From an uncultured Roseburia sp. (GTDB taxonomy: Bacteria; Bacillota; Clostridia; Lachnospirales; Lachnospiraceae): DNA of 29,771 bases. The DNA lies in NCBI GenBank assembly GCA_910587865.1, contig CAJUNX010000003.1:123463-153233 (forward strand), in the 5' to 3' direction. The position numbers and the translations under genes are program-made. Under the pieces are notes generated by a model. That model was given only the letters and a program-made list of their open reading frames with translations. It was not told the DNA's origin and did not search any database. Numbering within the stretch: the stretch's first letter is position 1; each line of letters opens with the position of its first letter. This document shows positions 7,960 through 15,317 of this stretch, one piece after another.

Positions 7960-9012
7960 TCACACGAGTCGTTTTACCGCCGGAATGCAGCGGAGAACCG
8001 CTGTCACCGCCGCCCCGGTCAGAAAGATCAGTCCTTCATAAATCAGAAGCGCCGTGATCACATGAAAATGACGCAGCAGCTGAAACTGATACAGCGGCAC
8101 ATAAACCTCAAGAAAGAAATCTGACAGCAGATAAATTCCAAAGGAGCATCCCCCAAGCCACGTCACAATCTTCCAGAATATTCTTACGCGGCATACATGA
8201 CCGAAGCATCTCGCAAGATAAAACAGCGATGCCGCCATAGCCGTGATCGTCAGGTGCGTCCGGTCATCGAAAAACAGGTAGTTCTCCGGCATCCGCTGGT
8301 ATTCCGCATAAGTCGCCGATACGAGGAAAACCAGACAGCACACGATCACAATCACACTGATCAGAACATACTGCCATTTTATCTCCACGTGATTTTCCAG
8401 AAAATACCCCAGAAAAAGCAGCCCGGCCAGCGTCGGCAGAAATACGGACGAAAATCCTGCGTTATAGAGAAGCCCTTCCCGATAATGAATCAGTATCGGC
8501 ATCACGCCCAAAAAAACGACGGATATCGCAATGAGATACAGATACTCCCTGCGCCCCATTGCGGATGCAAGCCGCTGCAGCAGCGGAAGCATCACCAAAA
8601 GTCCCAGGTACAGATACAGATACCAGTATGCATTCGTAATCTTTTGCTGATAGATCAGCTTAAAAAATTCGATCAGATCAAATGACATTCCGTTTACATA
8701 CCAGCTCCTGACATAATATATAAAAGAAAAAATGATAATATCCAGCACAATCCTTATGATCCGGGCGCCATTTTTTCGGTATTCATCCACATGACGGAGC
8801 AGCAGCACCCCGGAAATCATCAGAAACACCGGGACTGCCGTCTTGCTCATAAAAAAATATGTCACCAGGAAAAACCATTTCCGTCCATCCGGCTGCATTG
8901 CCAGAAATTCTCCGGAAGCCGTGTGATTGACGATCACAAAAAAGCTGGCGATAATCCGCAGGAGCTCCAGATATTCAATTTTCCGCTTTCCTTCCGCCGT
9001 GCTCTCCTGCAT
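7960..9012 (-). CDS. Acyltransferase family 3 membrane protein (OafA/WecH-like)
   Basis: This is a 350-residue polytopic membrane protein with about ten hydrophobic segments. The N-terminus reads KRKIEYLELLRIIASFFVIVNHT, in which the LxxLRxxAxxxVxxxH pattern (with the conserved Arg and His) defines acyltransferase family 3. These enzymes usually O-acetylate surface sugars using acetyl-CoA. The start at 9012 has AGGAGG eight bases upstream; an ATG at 9018 is only two bases from it. It is downstream of the GtrII-like gene and follows the 59-bp repeats. Together with the MBOAT/SGNH pair it gives the region two independent acylation systems. The substrate is unknown. Confidence 0.87.
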   Translation of the reverse strand: MQESTAEGKRKIEYLELLRIIASFFVIVNHTASGEFLAMQPDGRKWFFLVTYFFMSKTAVPVFLMISGVLLLRHVDEYRKNGARIIRIVLDIIIFSFIYYVRSWYVNGMSFDLIEFFKLIYQQKITNAYWYLYLYLGLLVMLPLLQRLASAMGRREYLYLIAISVVFLGVMPILIHYREGLLYNAGFSSVFLPTLAGLLFLGYFLENHVEIKWQYVLISVIVIVCCLVFLVSATYAEYQRMPENYLFFDDRTHLTITAMAASLFYLARCFGHVCRVRIFWKIVTWLGGCSFGIYLLSDFFLEVYVPLYQFQLLRHFHVITALLIYEGLIFLTGAAVTAVLRCIPAVKRLV

Positions 9013-9072
9013 CTTCATCCCCTCCTTCCTGCACACTGCATCCTGTTCCCGTCATCCACGCCGTGACTGGAC

Positions 9073-9247
9073 GTACTGTCCTCCGGACATCCCTTTCGGT
9101 ATCCGGTACTCAGACACTTTCATCACAACGTGCCGTCCGACGGGCATCCCGCTCACCGGTATCAGTACCCGGACACTTTCATCGCAACGTCCCACCCGCC
9201 GGACATCCCTTTCACCGGTATCAGTACTCGGACAGTTTGATCACAAC
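9073..9247 (-). repeat. 59-bp tandem repeat, three copies, starting inside a gene's 3' end
   Basis: Read on the minus strand, units run 9247-9189 (59 bp), 9188-9130 (59 bp) and 9129-9073 (57 bp). Each begins GTTGyGATsAAAsTGTCyG and ends in a GGATGyCCG segment. The first unit carries the last eight or nine codons and the stop of the GtrII-like gene, so the two further copies are duplicates of that gene's end lying downstream. The stop TGA in unit 1 (GTACTGATACC) is kept as sequence in unit 2 and changed in unit 3. The array occupies most of the gap to the acyltransferase gene. Confidence 0.9.
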
Positions 9248-10858
9248 GACCCCGTCCACAACCTTCATCGAGCCGTAATCCGGATAACAGCCCATCTCCT
9301 TTACTTCCTCCCGCTCCATCAGCTCCACCGTCTGCTCATAGCCGCAGAAATCTGGTGCAAACCCAAGGAATTTTGTCAGGATATGCGCCCTGGAATAAGC
9401 GTTGATGTTCGACTCGATTTTCCCGTCCAGCCCGAAGGTCCCGCCTAGCATACTGCCCATGTCATGCGTCTCATCTTTGATCTCGTTTCCGATAAAGGCG
9501 ACCGGCATGTCATCCGTATACCCTTCCAGACTCTTAATCTGCGTCACCATCGTCTCAAAATATGCCAGATCATGATACTTCGTATACTCCAGCGACATAT
9601 AGCAGCCGTTGCCGAACCATACGTACATCAGTACCATCGCCACTGCGATCAGGCCGGATGCCCAGGAAAGCGCCGCCTGATACCAGAGCTTCACCCGCAC
9701 ATTGCGGCAGAACTGATCGATCCACACCACAAAAAGCACCGGCAGAAACACAGCCGAATATCCCATCAGCGTATAGGACCAGCCGGCCGGCGACATCAGA
9801 TACACAAGGAAAAATGCCGCCGGGAGCAGCAGAAAGCCGAATACCATAAATCCTTTTCTGATCCACTCTCCCCGGTCCAGGAAAAACAGAGAGATCACGC
9901 TGACGCCAAGCACGAGATAAATCAGCAGAAAACACCGGCGAAGCAGGTGGGTCGGCGCAAGGTACATCACATGTCCGGACACCAGCGCAATCATATCCGC
10001 ATAGCAGCGCTTCAGCGCTCCGAAGAGCTCGCTGGCGCTTAACTGTCCCATGGCATTCATCCCCTGGTAATTTCCGAGCTCCAGCCCCCAGTGCGCAAGG
10101 AAATATCTGTTTAAGATCAGATACAGCGCCAGCGCTGCCACCAGCACAAACAGATACCGGAAGGCCGTAACCAGTACGGATTTCCAGTTCTGATTCTTTT
10201 TGCAAAACGCACTTTCCAGCACCAGTGTGATCACAAAAATGCATGCCGCATTTGCAAAATATGCCTGATACGTCCCCAGAGAACATGTCAGAAGGATAAC
10301 GGCTGCAAAATGCCAAAACAGATTTTTCGGAAAACGCACCGCAAGCCACGCCGCCAGCACACTAAAGAAAATCCCCACGGAATAAAAAACCGACGAATAC
10401 ATGAAAAAAAACATACATACGACAGGTGTAAACGAAGCCATAAATCCGCCGATTGCAGCTGCCGCCAGCTTTCCCTGCACGGCAAACAGATCCGTCACAA
10501 GCGCAGCCGAAACAGCGATCAGAAACAGCGAGAGCATTCCGTTCAGCAGCGGGAGCGAGTAATTCCCGAATTGAGACGCCATGTAATCGCCCGCCAGCTT
10601 TAAAAACCAGCGCCCGGATTCCGCGCCGGTTCCATAGCCCGCCGGCCCGTTTGCCAGTTCATCATAATTGTACAGCTTGTTTGTGAACTGATACAGATGT
10701 GTCATCAGCCCCACAATCACAGTGGAAAAAAAAGCGGTTTTTACCGTCGCAGGGAGCCTCCTCCAGGCATCCTGCATCCATCTGTCCGGTGTTTTTATTT
10801 TATTCGGAATCTGCCGCCAGGCATCCCGCATCCTGATCTTCTTCTGAATCTGCGCCAT
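9221..10858 (-). CDS. GtrII-like polytopic membrane glucosyltransferase-family protein
   Basis: This is a 545-residue integral membrane protein with about ten hydrophobic helices and a soluble C-terminal tail of ~100 residues. Just after the first helix is YDELANGPAGYGTGAESGRW, the D/E-rich periplasmic loop with GRW that marks the GtrII family of glucosyl transferases, which use lipid-linked sugar to decorate surface polysaccharide. The start at 10858 has AAGGAG nine bases upstream. The ATG at 10888 coincides with the predicted transcription start and is therefore unlikely. The N-terminal cytoplasmic region contains two copies of a DAWRxxPxxxKT motif. Its 3' end is repeated downstream as a 59-bp array. 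Confidence 0.75.
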   Translation of the reverse strand: MAQIQKKIRMRDAWRQIPNKIKTPDRWMQDAWRRLPATVKTAFFSTVIVGLMTHLYQFTNKLYNYDELANGPAGYGTGAESGRWFLKLAGDYMASQFGNYSLPLLNGMLSLFLIAVSAALVTDLFAVQGKLAAAAIGGFMASFTPVVCMFFFMYSSVFYSVGIFFSVLAAWLAVRFPKNLFWHFAAVILLTCSLGTYQAYFANAACIFVITLVLESAFCKKNQNWKSVLVTAFRYLFVLVAALALYLILNRYFLAHWGLELGNYQGMNAMGQLSASELFGALKRCYADMIALVSGHVMYLAPTHLLRRCFLLIYLVLGVSVISLFFLDRGEWIRKGFMVFGFLLLPAAFFLVYLMSPAGWSYTLMGYSAVFLPVLFVVWIDQFCRNVRVKLWYQAALSWASGLIAVAMVLMYVWFGNGCYMSLEYTKYHDLAYFETMVTQIKSLEGYTDDMPVAFIGNEIKDETHDMGSMLGGTFGLDGKIESNINAYSRAHILTKFLGFAPDFCGYEQTVELMEREEVKEMGCYPDYGSMKVVDGVVVIKLSEY

Positions 10859-10896
10859 ATTTACCAACTCCTTACTCAGTCTTTGCATTCGTATAC

Positions 10897-10925
10897 ATTA
10901 TGTCCTATTCTTTTCCATAAGTCAA
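10897..10925 (-). promoter_or_regulatory. Sigma-A-type promoter of the GtrII-like gene
   Basis: On the minus strand TTGACT (10920-10925) and CATAAT (10897-10902) are 17 bases apart. Transcription would start near 10890, giving a leader of about 32 bases before the ATG at 10858. Confidence 0.7.
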
Positions 10926-10942
10926 GATTTCAAACAACGGAT

Positions 10943-11015
10943 ACCGGTTCGCCGGTCATCCGCCGCGGCAGGCGGTACGCCCTTCCCCTTCCCGGCGTAC
11001 GGCCCGGGCGCCGCT
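10943..11015. other. Cluster of GC-rich inverted repeats upstream of a promoter
   Basis: Three back-to-back potential hairpins are visible: ACCGG-TTCG-CCGGT (10943-10956), CCGCC/GGCGG (10960-10975) and GTACGCC/GGCGTAC with a 12-base loop (10975-11000). A GC palindrome-like tract follows to about 11015. The segment lies between the DUF3048 terminator and the -35 box of the GtrII-like gene. No coding function is seen; it may be a protein-binding or transcription-pausing region. Confidence 0.5.
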
Positions 11016-11048
11016 TTTACGACATATTTCCTCTGCGGGGAGGGGCAT

Positions 11049-11084
11049 AAAAAAGGAAGCCCTGCGCGCCGCATGACTTCCTTT
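11049..11084 (-). terminator. Rho-independent terminator after the DUF3048 gene
   Basis: On the minus strand AAAGGAAG (11084-11077) pairs with CTTCCTTT (11059-11052), with an inner TGCG-GCG-CGCA stem, and is followed by a run of six T (11054-11049). It begins eight bases after the stop of the lipoprotein gene. Confidence 0.85.
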
Positions 11085-11091
11085 CGCTGTC

Positions 11092-12201
11092 TTATTCAAT
11101 TTCCAGATCGGGCCAGTCGTCCACCGGCACAAACGCCACATAGGTTTTCCCGGTATTGAGCGTGATCTCATTTCCCTCCGCGTCAAAATAACGTGTCGGA
11201 GATGTCATGGTCGTCTTCTCCCAGGTAACCGGAATCGCTTTTCCGTTTGTGATGTAATAGCCGCCGCCGCTGCCAATGCAGTTGAAAATCATATATCCGT
11301 GCTCATCATACTGCTGGAATCCGCAGCTCTGAATCAGAAGATTCTTAAAGCACAGCTGCGCGTTGTCGTTGCCCGGATCCACATGGGCTTTGCCGTACTC
11401 GGAGTAATAATAGAGCTGATCCTCCTCATCATAATCCAGCCAGGATCCGTTGTGCGGGAACGGAAGATCCACCGTCTTTGCGTCCACCGCATCCGACGCA
11501 CCGGAGAGATCTACCGGGTTATTCTCACTCGCAAACTGATAATGCGCCCCCTCGTAGTAGGAGTTATACTCCTTATCCACTTTTGAGTTGGAGAAATTCG
11601 CCTCCATATCGCCGGAACATATGTATTCCGTGTACTCTCTCGGTTTGCCGTTGTTCACACGGGAAAACGTCCCGCTGAAATTGTTCGTGGACGGCTCCGC
11701 AATATACTCGTCTATATAGAACGGACCTCCGTCATGACAGAGGATTGCATTCCACTCCGCAGACAAAATGACATTCGTCGGTCTCACACTCCGGATGCTT
11801 CCGATCTGCTCCACGCTCTCATAGTCCTTAAACAGCGCCATAAAACGGGTAATTCTGCCGTTCATCGTACTGTTCATCATCTCATACACCACGTCCGCCT
11901 TCGACAGTCCGTAATGCGGGAGCGCAATCGATTCGTTGTCCACCATCGCCGCAATCGGACGCTGATCCTTCAGTGCTTCATCAATCAGCTCGTTTGTCAG
12001 CTCACTGCGGTACATGCCGTCCGGAAGAACCTCCTCCTGTTCACTCTCCTCAGTGCCCGGGTCCACATCGGCTTCCACCGCGGTATCGCCGCCTCCTGTC
12101 TCAAGTGTCTCAACGGCATCCTGATCGCCGCCTTTTCCGCAACCGGCCAGTCCGGTCGTTAAAACCAGCGCAGCCAGCCATAATCGTACTCCTCTTTTCA
12201 C
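11092..12201 (-). CDS. DUF3048 (YerB-like) lipoprotein
   Basis: This is a 369-residue protein with a lipoprotein signal peptide ending in the lipobox LAGC (Cys21), followed by an acidic linker. The body is DUF3048: RPIAAMVDNESIALPHYGLSKADVVYEM near residue 80, ITRFMALF, and IGSIRSVRP. The C-terminal domain holds GKAIPVTWEK and LNTGKTYVAFVP, as in the YerB C-terminal part. The family is common in Gram-positive bacteria and sits on the outer face of the membrane; its biochemical role is not established. The start is GTG at 12201, with GAGAGG nine bases upstream; no ATG fits. It stands downstream of the lysozyme gene, with its own possible promoter and a terminator. Confidence 0.9.
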   Translation of the reverse strand: MKRGVRLWLAALVLTTGLAGCGKGGDQDAVETLETGGGDTAVEADVDPGTEESEQEEVLPDGMYRSELTNELIDEALKDQRPIAAMVDNESIALPHYGLSKADVVYEMMNSTMNGRITRFMALFKDYESVEQIGSIRSVRPTNVILSAEWNAILCHDGGPFYIDEYIAEPSTNNFSGTFSRVNNGKPREYTEYICSGDMEANFSNSKVDKEYNSYYEGAHYQFASENNPVDLSGASDAVDAKTVDLPFPHNGSWLDYDEEDQLYYYSEYGKAHVDPGNDNAQLCFKNLLIQSCGFQQYDEHGYMIFNCIGSGGGYYITNGKAIPVTWEKTTMTSPTRYFDAEGNEITLNTGKTYVAFVPVDDWPDLEIE

Positions 12202-12238
12202 CTGTAACTACCTCTCATTATTTTATTTTTGACCGTAT

Positions 12239-12272
12239 CCGGAATTTTCCGGCAGCATATACTGCCGGAAAA
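12239..12272. promoter_or_regulatory. Overlapping inverted repeats in the leader of the DUF3048 gene
   Basis: TTTTCCGGCAG (12245-12255) pairs with CTGCCGGAAAA (12262-12272), an 11-bp perfect stem with a six-base loop. A second, overlapping pairing CCGGA/TCCGG (12239-12252) would exclude it. On the minus strand no T-run follows, so it is not a typical terminator, although it could also end the lysozyme transcript. Alternative structures in a leader are compatible with attenuation. Confidence 0.45.
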
Positions 12273-12300
12273 CCGCTTTGATACAGTCTCTCCGTCTCTT

Positions 12301-12329
12301 ATCATATCACACAATCCCGGACATGAAAA
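12301..12329 (-). promoter_or_regulatory. Possible promoter of the DUF3048 gene
   Basis: On the minus strand TTTTCA (12324-12329, 4/6 to consensus) and TATGAT (12301-12306, 5/6) are 17 bases apart, just after the lysozyme stop. The predicted leader is about 93 bases and contains the overlapping inverted repeats. Confidence 0.45.
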
Positions 12330-12335
12330 GATTTT

Positions 12336-14714
12336 TTAATACCCGGTGTAGCTGATATTCATGTCAACGTTGCCATTAATTCCCGGCACGGAACCCTTCG
12401 ACGTATACTGCCACATATTATATTTCCCGGTGTAGGTACAGGTCGCATTATACTGCGCCACCCAGATCGTGTAATTGCTCAGGCCCGATGCATTGAGCTT
12501 GCTGTTGTACCAGCTCTTGCTCGCATAGACACCGGCTTTATAACCGCTCGCCGCAACGGTCCGGCAGAATGCCTGCACAACCGCTGTCCTTGTTCCCACA
12601 TCCAGACCGTTCGCCCGGCCGTTCGTCGCACTCTCCGTGTCGATAAACACCGGATACGTCACTTTATAGCCCGAGATCAGAGAAACCGCCATACTGGCCT
12701 CCTCGATCGCCTCCGCCTCATTGACGGCCTGGGTAAAGAAGTAAACGCCGACCTTGATTCCGGCCCTCGTCGCACCCGCAATATTCTGGCGGAAATACGG
12801 ATCCTCGATCAATGCTCCCGTGGTAGCACCGCGGTAGCCGACACGGATGATCGCAAAGCTGATTCCGGACGTCGCGACAGCGCCCCAGTCGATATTGCCC
12901 TGCCACTTCGAGACATCAATCCCTCTCGAGCCGGAGCTCTGCGACATGCTGCCGTCCTCCGCGAACGTGTACATCACGCCGCCGATGACCTGGTTGCCGG
13001 TCACCGCCTGATTGCTGGCGTTATAATAATAAACCTTCCCGTCAATCGTCTGCCATCCGGTGTACTTCGGCAGGGTGTAAAATTTATCATTGGATGCATA
13101 ATCCTTTAACGTCGCCGGCTTCGTCGCCTTCTCGTCCACATACAGCGTATTTCCCGCTTTGTCCTTTAACACGGTTCCCGTGTCGGACGGATTCTTGATG
13201 TAAACGGTCGTCTGAATCCGCTCGCTCCATGTCGCGCCTGTGTCATCCCGCTCATAGGTCACCGTTGCCGCGACATTGACATCTACCGTCCCTGTTTTCA
13301 GCTTGTTCGTAAGTGTGACCGAATTGCCGGTCGTCGCCGACAGTCCGACCCATTCGGCATTTGTCGTGCCCCATTCCACACTCTTAATAATCTTATTGTC
13401 ATCCTTGATGCCCAGCGTCAGCGTATAGCTGTTGGATGCCGCATTGTCACTGTTGTACAGCGTCACGGTCTTCGGCAGGGAAAACGTCGCCGTCACAGCC
13501 TTTGTGGTCGGCTCATTCGCCTTTGCCGCAACACGCGCGACACCGTGTCTTGCCACGGAAGCCGTCTGTGTTGTCTCTGCACCGCCTGTACTATCGCCAT
13601 TTCCATCTGTACCCTGTGACGGGTCTGTCGGTGTTGTCGGATCTGTCGCGCCGCCAGGAGTCTCCGAAGTCGTCTCCGATTCGGACGGCTGCGGATCCGG
13701 CTGCTGCGTCTCCGTCGGCTGCGGATTCGGCTGCTGCGTCTCCGTCGGCTGCGGATTCGGCTGCTGCGTCTCCGTTGGCGGTTTCTCCGTCGGCTTCTGT
13801 GTCTCCGTCGGCGGTTTTTCCGTCGACTCACTGTTTCCCGGCCCCGGCGCCTCCGTTCCCGGCTCCGGTGGCTCCGGCGTCACATGAATGGTCTTTGACA
13901 CTGTCACAGTGTTCATCTCGCTGCTCGCGGATGCGTTTGTAAAATTCGACTGATCCACATCGGCTTTTGCGACCGTTGTCGCCGACACCGTGCTCTCTAA
14001 CAGCTGCACCGTATCCGTAAGTGTCGATTCCACCGGCACGTTATTTACCGCTGTATCCTCAACCGACACATTGACCTCGCTCTCCTTCTTGATCTCGCCG
14101 GTGACGTCCACCTTCTTATACTCGATCTCATCTTTTACGGTAACTGAGATGGAACCGCCCTTGATCTCATAGCCCTCCACCTGCTGAAGCTCGACCTTGT
14201 ACTTGCCCGCGTCGATCTTGTCTATGTATATGATACCGTCTTTGTCTTTGTCCTCATATGTCGCCGCGGATGCTCCTTTTTTATCCGGTGTCACGGACAC
14301 GACAAACGGCTCGCCGGAGACCACCTTCGACTTCTGATTTTGGATTTTGATCTTTAAGTCCTTCTCAATCGATGTCCCGACCAGATAGAGTTCCTTCGCC
14401 TCCGCGGCCTCGGTCTCCTCCGTGACTTCCACCATCTCCGAGGTAATCACCTCCGTGTCCACCGGCACGTCCAGCGGAATCTGCTCCCCTCCGTCATCGG
14501 TTTCCACATCTGCCTCCGGCCCTATCATCACATCCGCAACCACCGCTTCCTGCGGCTTGTTCTGCATGTGATCATGGATCAGATATCCCCCTGTACCGAC
14601 TCCTCCCACTGTGACAACGGCCGTCACGGATGCGATAATCGCCTGTGTCCTCGACAACCCCTGCAGCTTCGTCAGCACATTTTTTACCAGACTGATAATG
14701 CTGTTTCCTTCCAT
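12336..14714 (-). CDS. Membrane-anchored GH25 lysozyme with Cna-B-like, Ig-like and wall-binding regions
   Basis: This is a 792-residue cell-surface muramidase. A single membrane segment lies at about residues 23-47 and probably anchors the protein. A Cna-B/SpaA-like beta domain follows (near 110-215), then a Thr/Pro-rich linker with QPNPQPTETQ decapeptides, an Ig-like beta region, a glucan/choline-binding-type repeat (GWQTIDGKVYYYN), and a C-terminal GH25 domain (597-792). The catalytic acids are in RGIDVSKWQ and in VFIDTES (Asp and Glu, the usual DxE). Start 14714 has AGGAGG eleven bases upstream; a GTG at 14810 has none. It probably cuts peptidoglycan during growth or surface assembly. It is transcribed from the promoter at 14824-14852. 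Confidence 0.88.
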   Translation of the reverse strand: MEGNSIISLVKNVLTKLQGLSRTQAIIASVTAVVTVGGVGTGGYLIHDHMQNKPQEAVVADVMIGPEADVETDDGGEQIPLDVPVDTEVITSEMVEVTEETEAAEAKELYLVGTSIEKDLKIKIQNQKSKVVSGEPFVVSVTPDKKGASAATYEDKDKDGIIYIDKIDAGKYKVELQQVEGYEIKGGSISVTVKDEIEYKKVDVTGEIKKESEVNVSVEDTAVNNVPVESTLTDTVQLLESTVSATTVAKADVDQSNFTNASASSEMNTVTVSKTIHVTPEPPEPGTEAPGPGNSESTEKPPTETQKPTEKPPTETQQPNPQPTETQQPNPQPTETQQPDPQPSESETTSETPGGATDPTTPTDPSQGTDGNGDSTGGAETTQTASVARHGVARVAAKANEPTTKAVTATFSLPKTVTLYNSDNAASNSYTLTLGIKDDNKIIKSVEWGTTNAEWVGLSATTGNSVTLTNKLKTGTVDVNVAATVTYERDDTGATWSERIQTTVYIKNPSDTGTVLKDKAGNTLYVDEKATKPATLKDYASNDKFYTLPKYTGWQTIDGKVYYYNASNQAVTGNQVIGGVMYTFAEDGSMSQSSGSRGIDVSKWQGNIDWGAVATSGISFAIIRVGYRGATTGALIEDPYFRQNIAGATRAGIKVGVYFFTQAVNEAEAIEEASMAVSLISGYKVTYPVFIDTESATNGRANGLDVGTRTAVVQAFCRTVAASGYKAGVYASKSWYNSKLNASGLSNYTIWVAQYNATCTYTGKYNMWQYTSKGSVPGINGNVDMNISYTGY
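13691..13780 (-). repeat. 30-bp coding repeat in the lysozyme linker
   Basis: Three 30-bp units (13691-13720, 13721-13750, 13751-13780) encode the decapeptide QPNPQPTETQ or close variants (one copy has D for N). Partial PPTETQKPTEK copies continue to about 13830. The period is a multiple of three and keeps the frame, so the number of copies can change the length of the surface-exposed stalk. Confidence 0.9.
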
Positions 14715-14823
14715 ATCAGTAAATCCCTCCTGTATCACTGCTATCGATCTGCTTTGCTTCCACACGTCCTGCCGTCTGGCAGATATGCTTACAGACATGC
14801 CCGTCCGCACAACGTGTTCTGTT

Positions 14824-14852
14824 ATTATAACGCATTTAAAATTTGATGTAAA
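14824..14852 (-). promoter_or_regulatory. Sigma-A-type promoter of the GH25 lysozyme gene
   Basis: On the minus strand TTTACA (14847-14852) and TATAAT (14824-14829) are separated by 17 bases, within an AT-rich stretch between GtrA and the lysozyme. The leader would be about 100 bases. Confidence 0.82.
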
Positions 14853-14897
14853 CAGCTTAAATCTTAATATTTTATGGTATTTTATGTCAGGCGCCGT

Positions 14898-15317
14898 CTA
14901 TTTTCCACGAAATACCAGAAGCTTGCTGATCACATAATTTCCAACCGTCACAAGCACCATTGACACCAGCTTCGACAGATTGTAGTCTGCCTTCATCACC
15001 GTGGCAAGCAGAAACATCACTCCCATATCCAGAAGAAGCGTCAGCAGACGCGACAGCACAAAAGATGACATTTCCCGCAGAATGTTTGTTTCCCTGCTGT
15101 GAAATACAAACCGGCGGTTCGTGACATACGCAAATAAAACCGCACCCGACCAGGAAATCACATTGGCAATCTGCAGCTGCACCGCATCCGTCCCGTCCAG
15201 AACAGTCCAGACACATCCGTAAAACAGCGCCATGCTGACTACGGTTGTCAGTCCGCCAACCACCAGATAGTTGAAAAGTTCTTCGTATTTTTTATAAAGT
15301 ACTCTGATCCGCTCCAT
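14898..15317 (-). CDS. GtrA-like membrane protein
   Basis: This is a 139-residue protein with four hydrophobic helices. The pattern FNYLVVGGLTTVVSMALFY, followed by NVISWSGAVLFAYVTNRRFVF and a C-terminal NYVISKLLVF, is diagnostic of the GtrA family, thought to flip polyprenyl-phosphate-linked sugar across the membrane. It overlaps the 3' end of the GtrB-like gene by 26 bases and has GGAGAG seven bases before ATG, so the two are translationally linked. It is the last gene of the cassette. The neighbours (GtrB-like transferase and large membrane protein) complete a three-component lipid-linked glycosylation system. Confidence 0.88.
   Translation of the reverse strand: MERIRVLYKKYEELFNYLVVGGLTTVVSMALFYGCVWTVLDGTDAVQLQIANVISWSGAVLFAYVTNRRFVFHSRETNILREMSSFVLSRLLTLLLDMGVMFLLATVMKADYNLSKLVSMVLVTVGNYVISKLLVFRGK

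Noticed and set aside
13432..13942. Plus-strand open frames opposite the lysozyme stalk
   Set aside because: They are shadows of the Thr/Pro-rich repeats, giving Cys/Gly/Ser-rich low-complexity products without ribosome sites.
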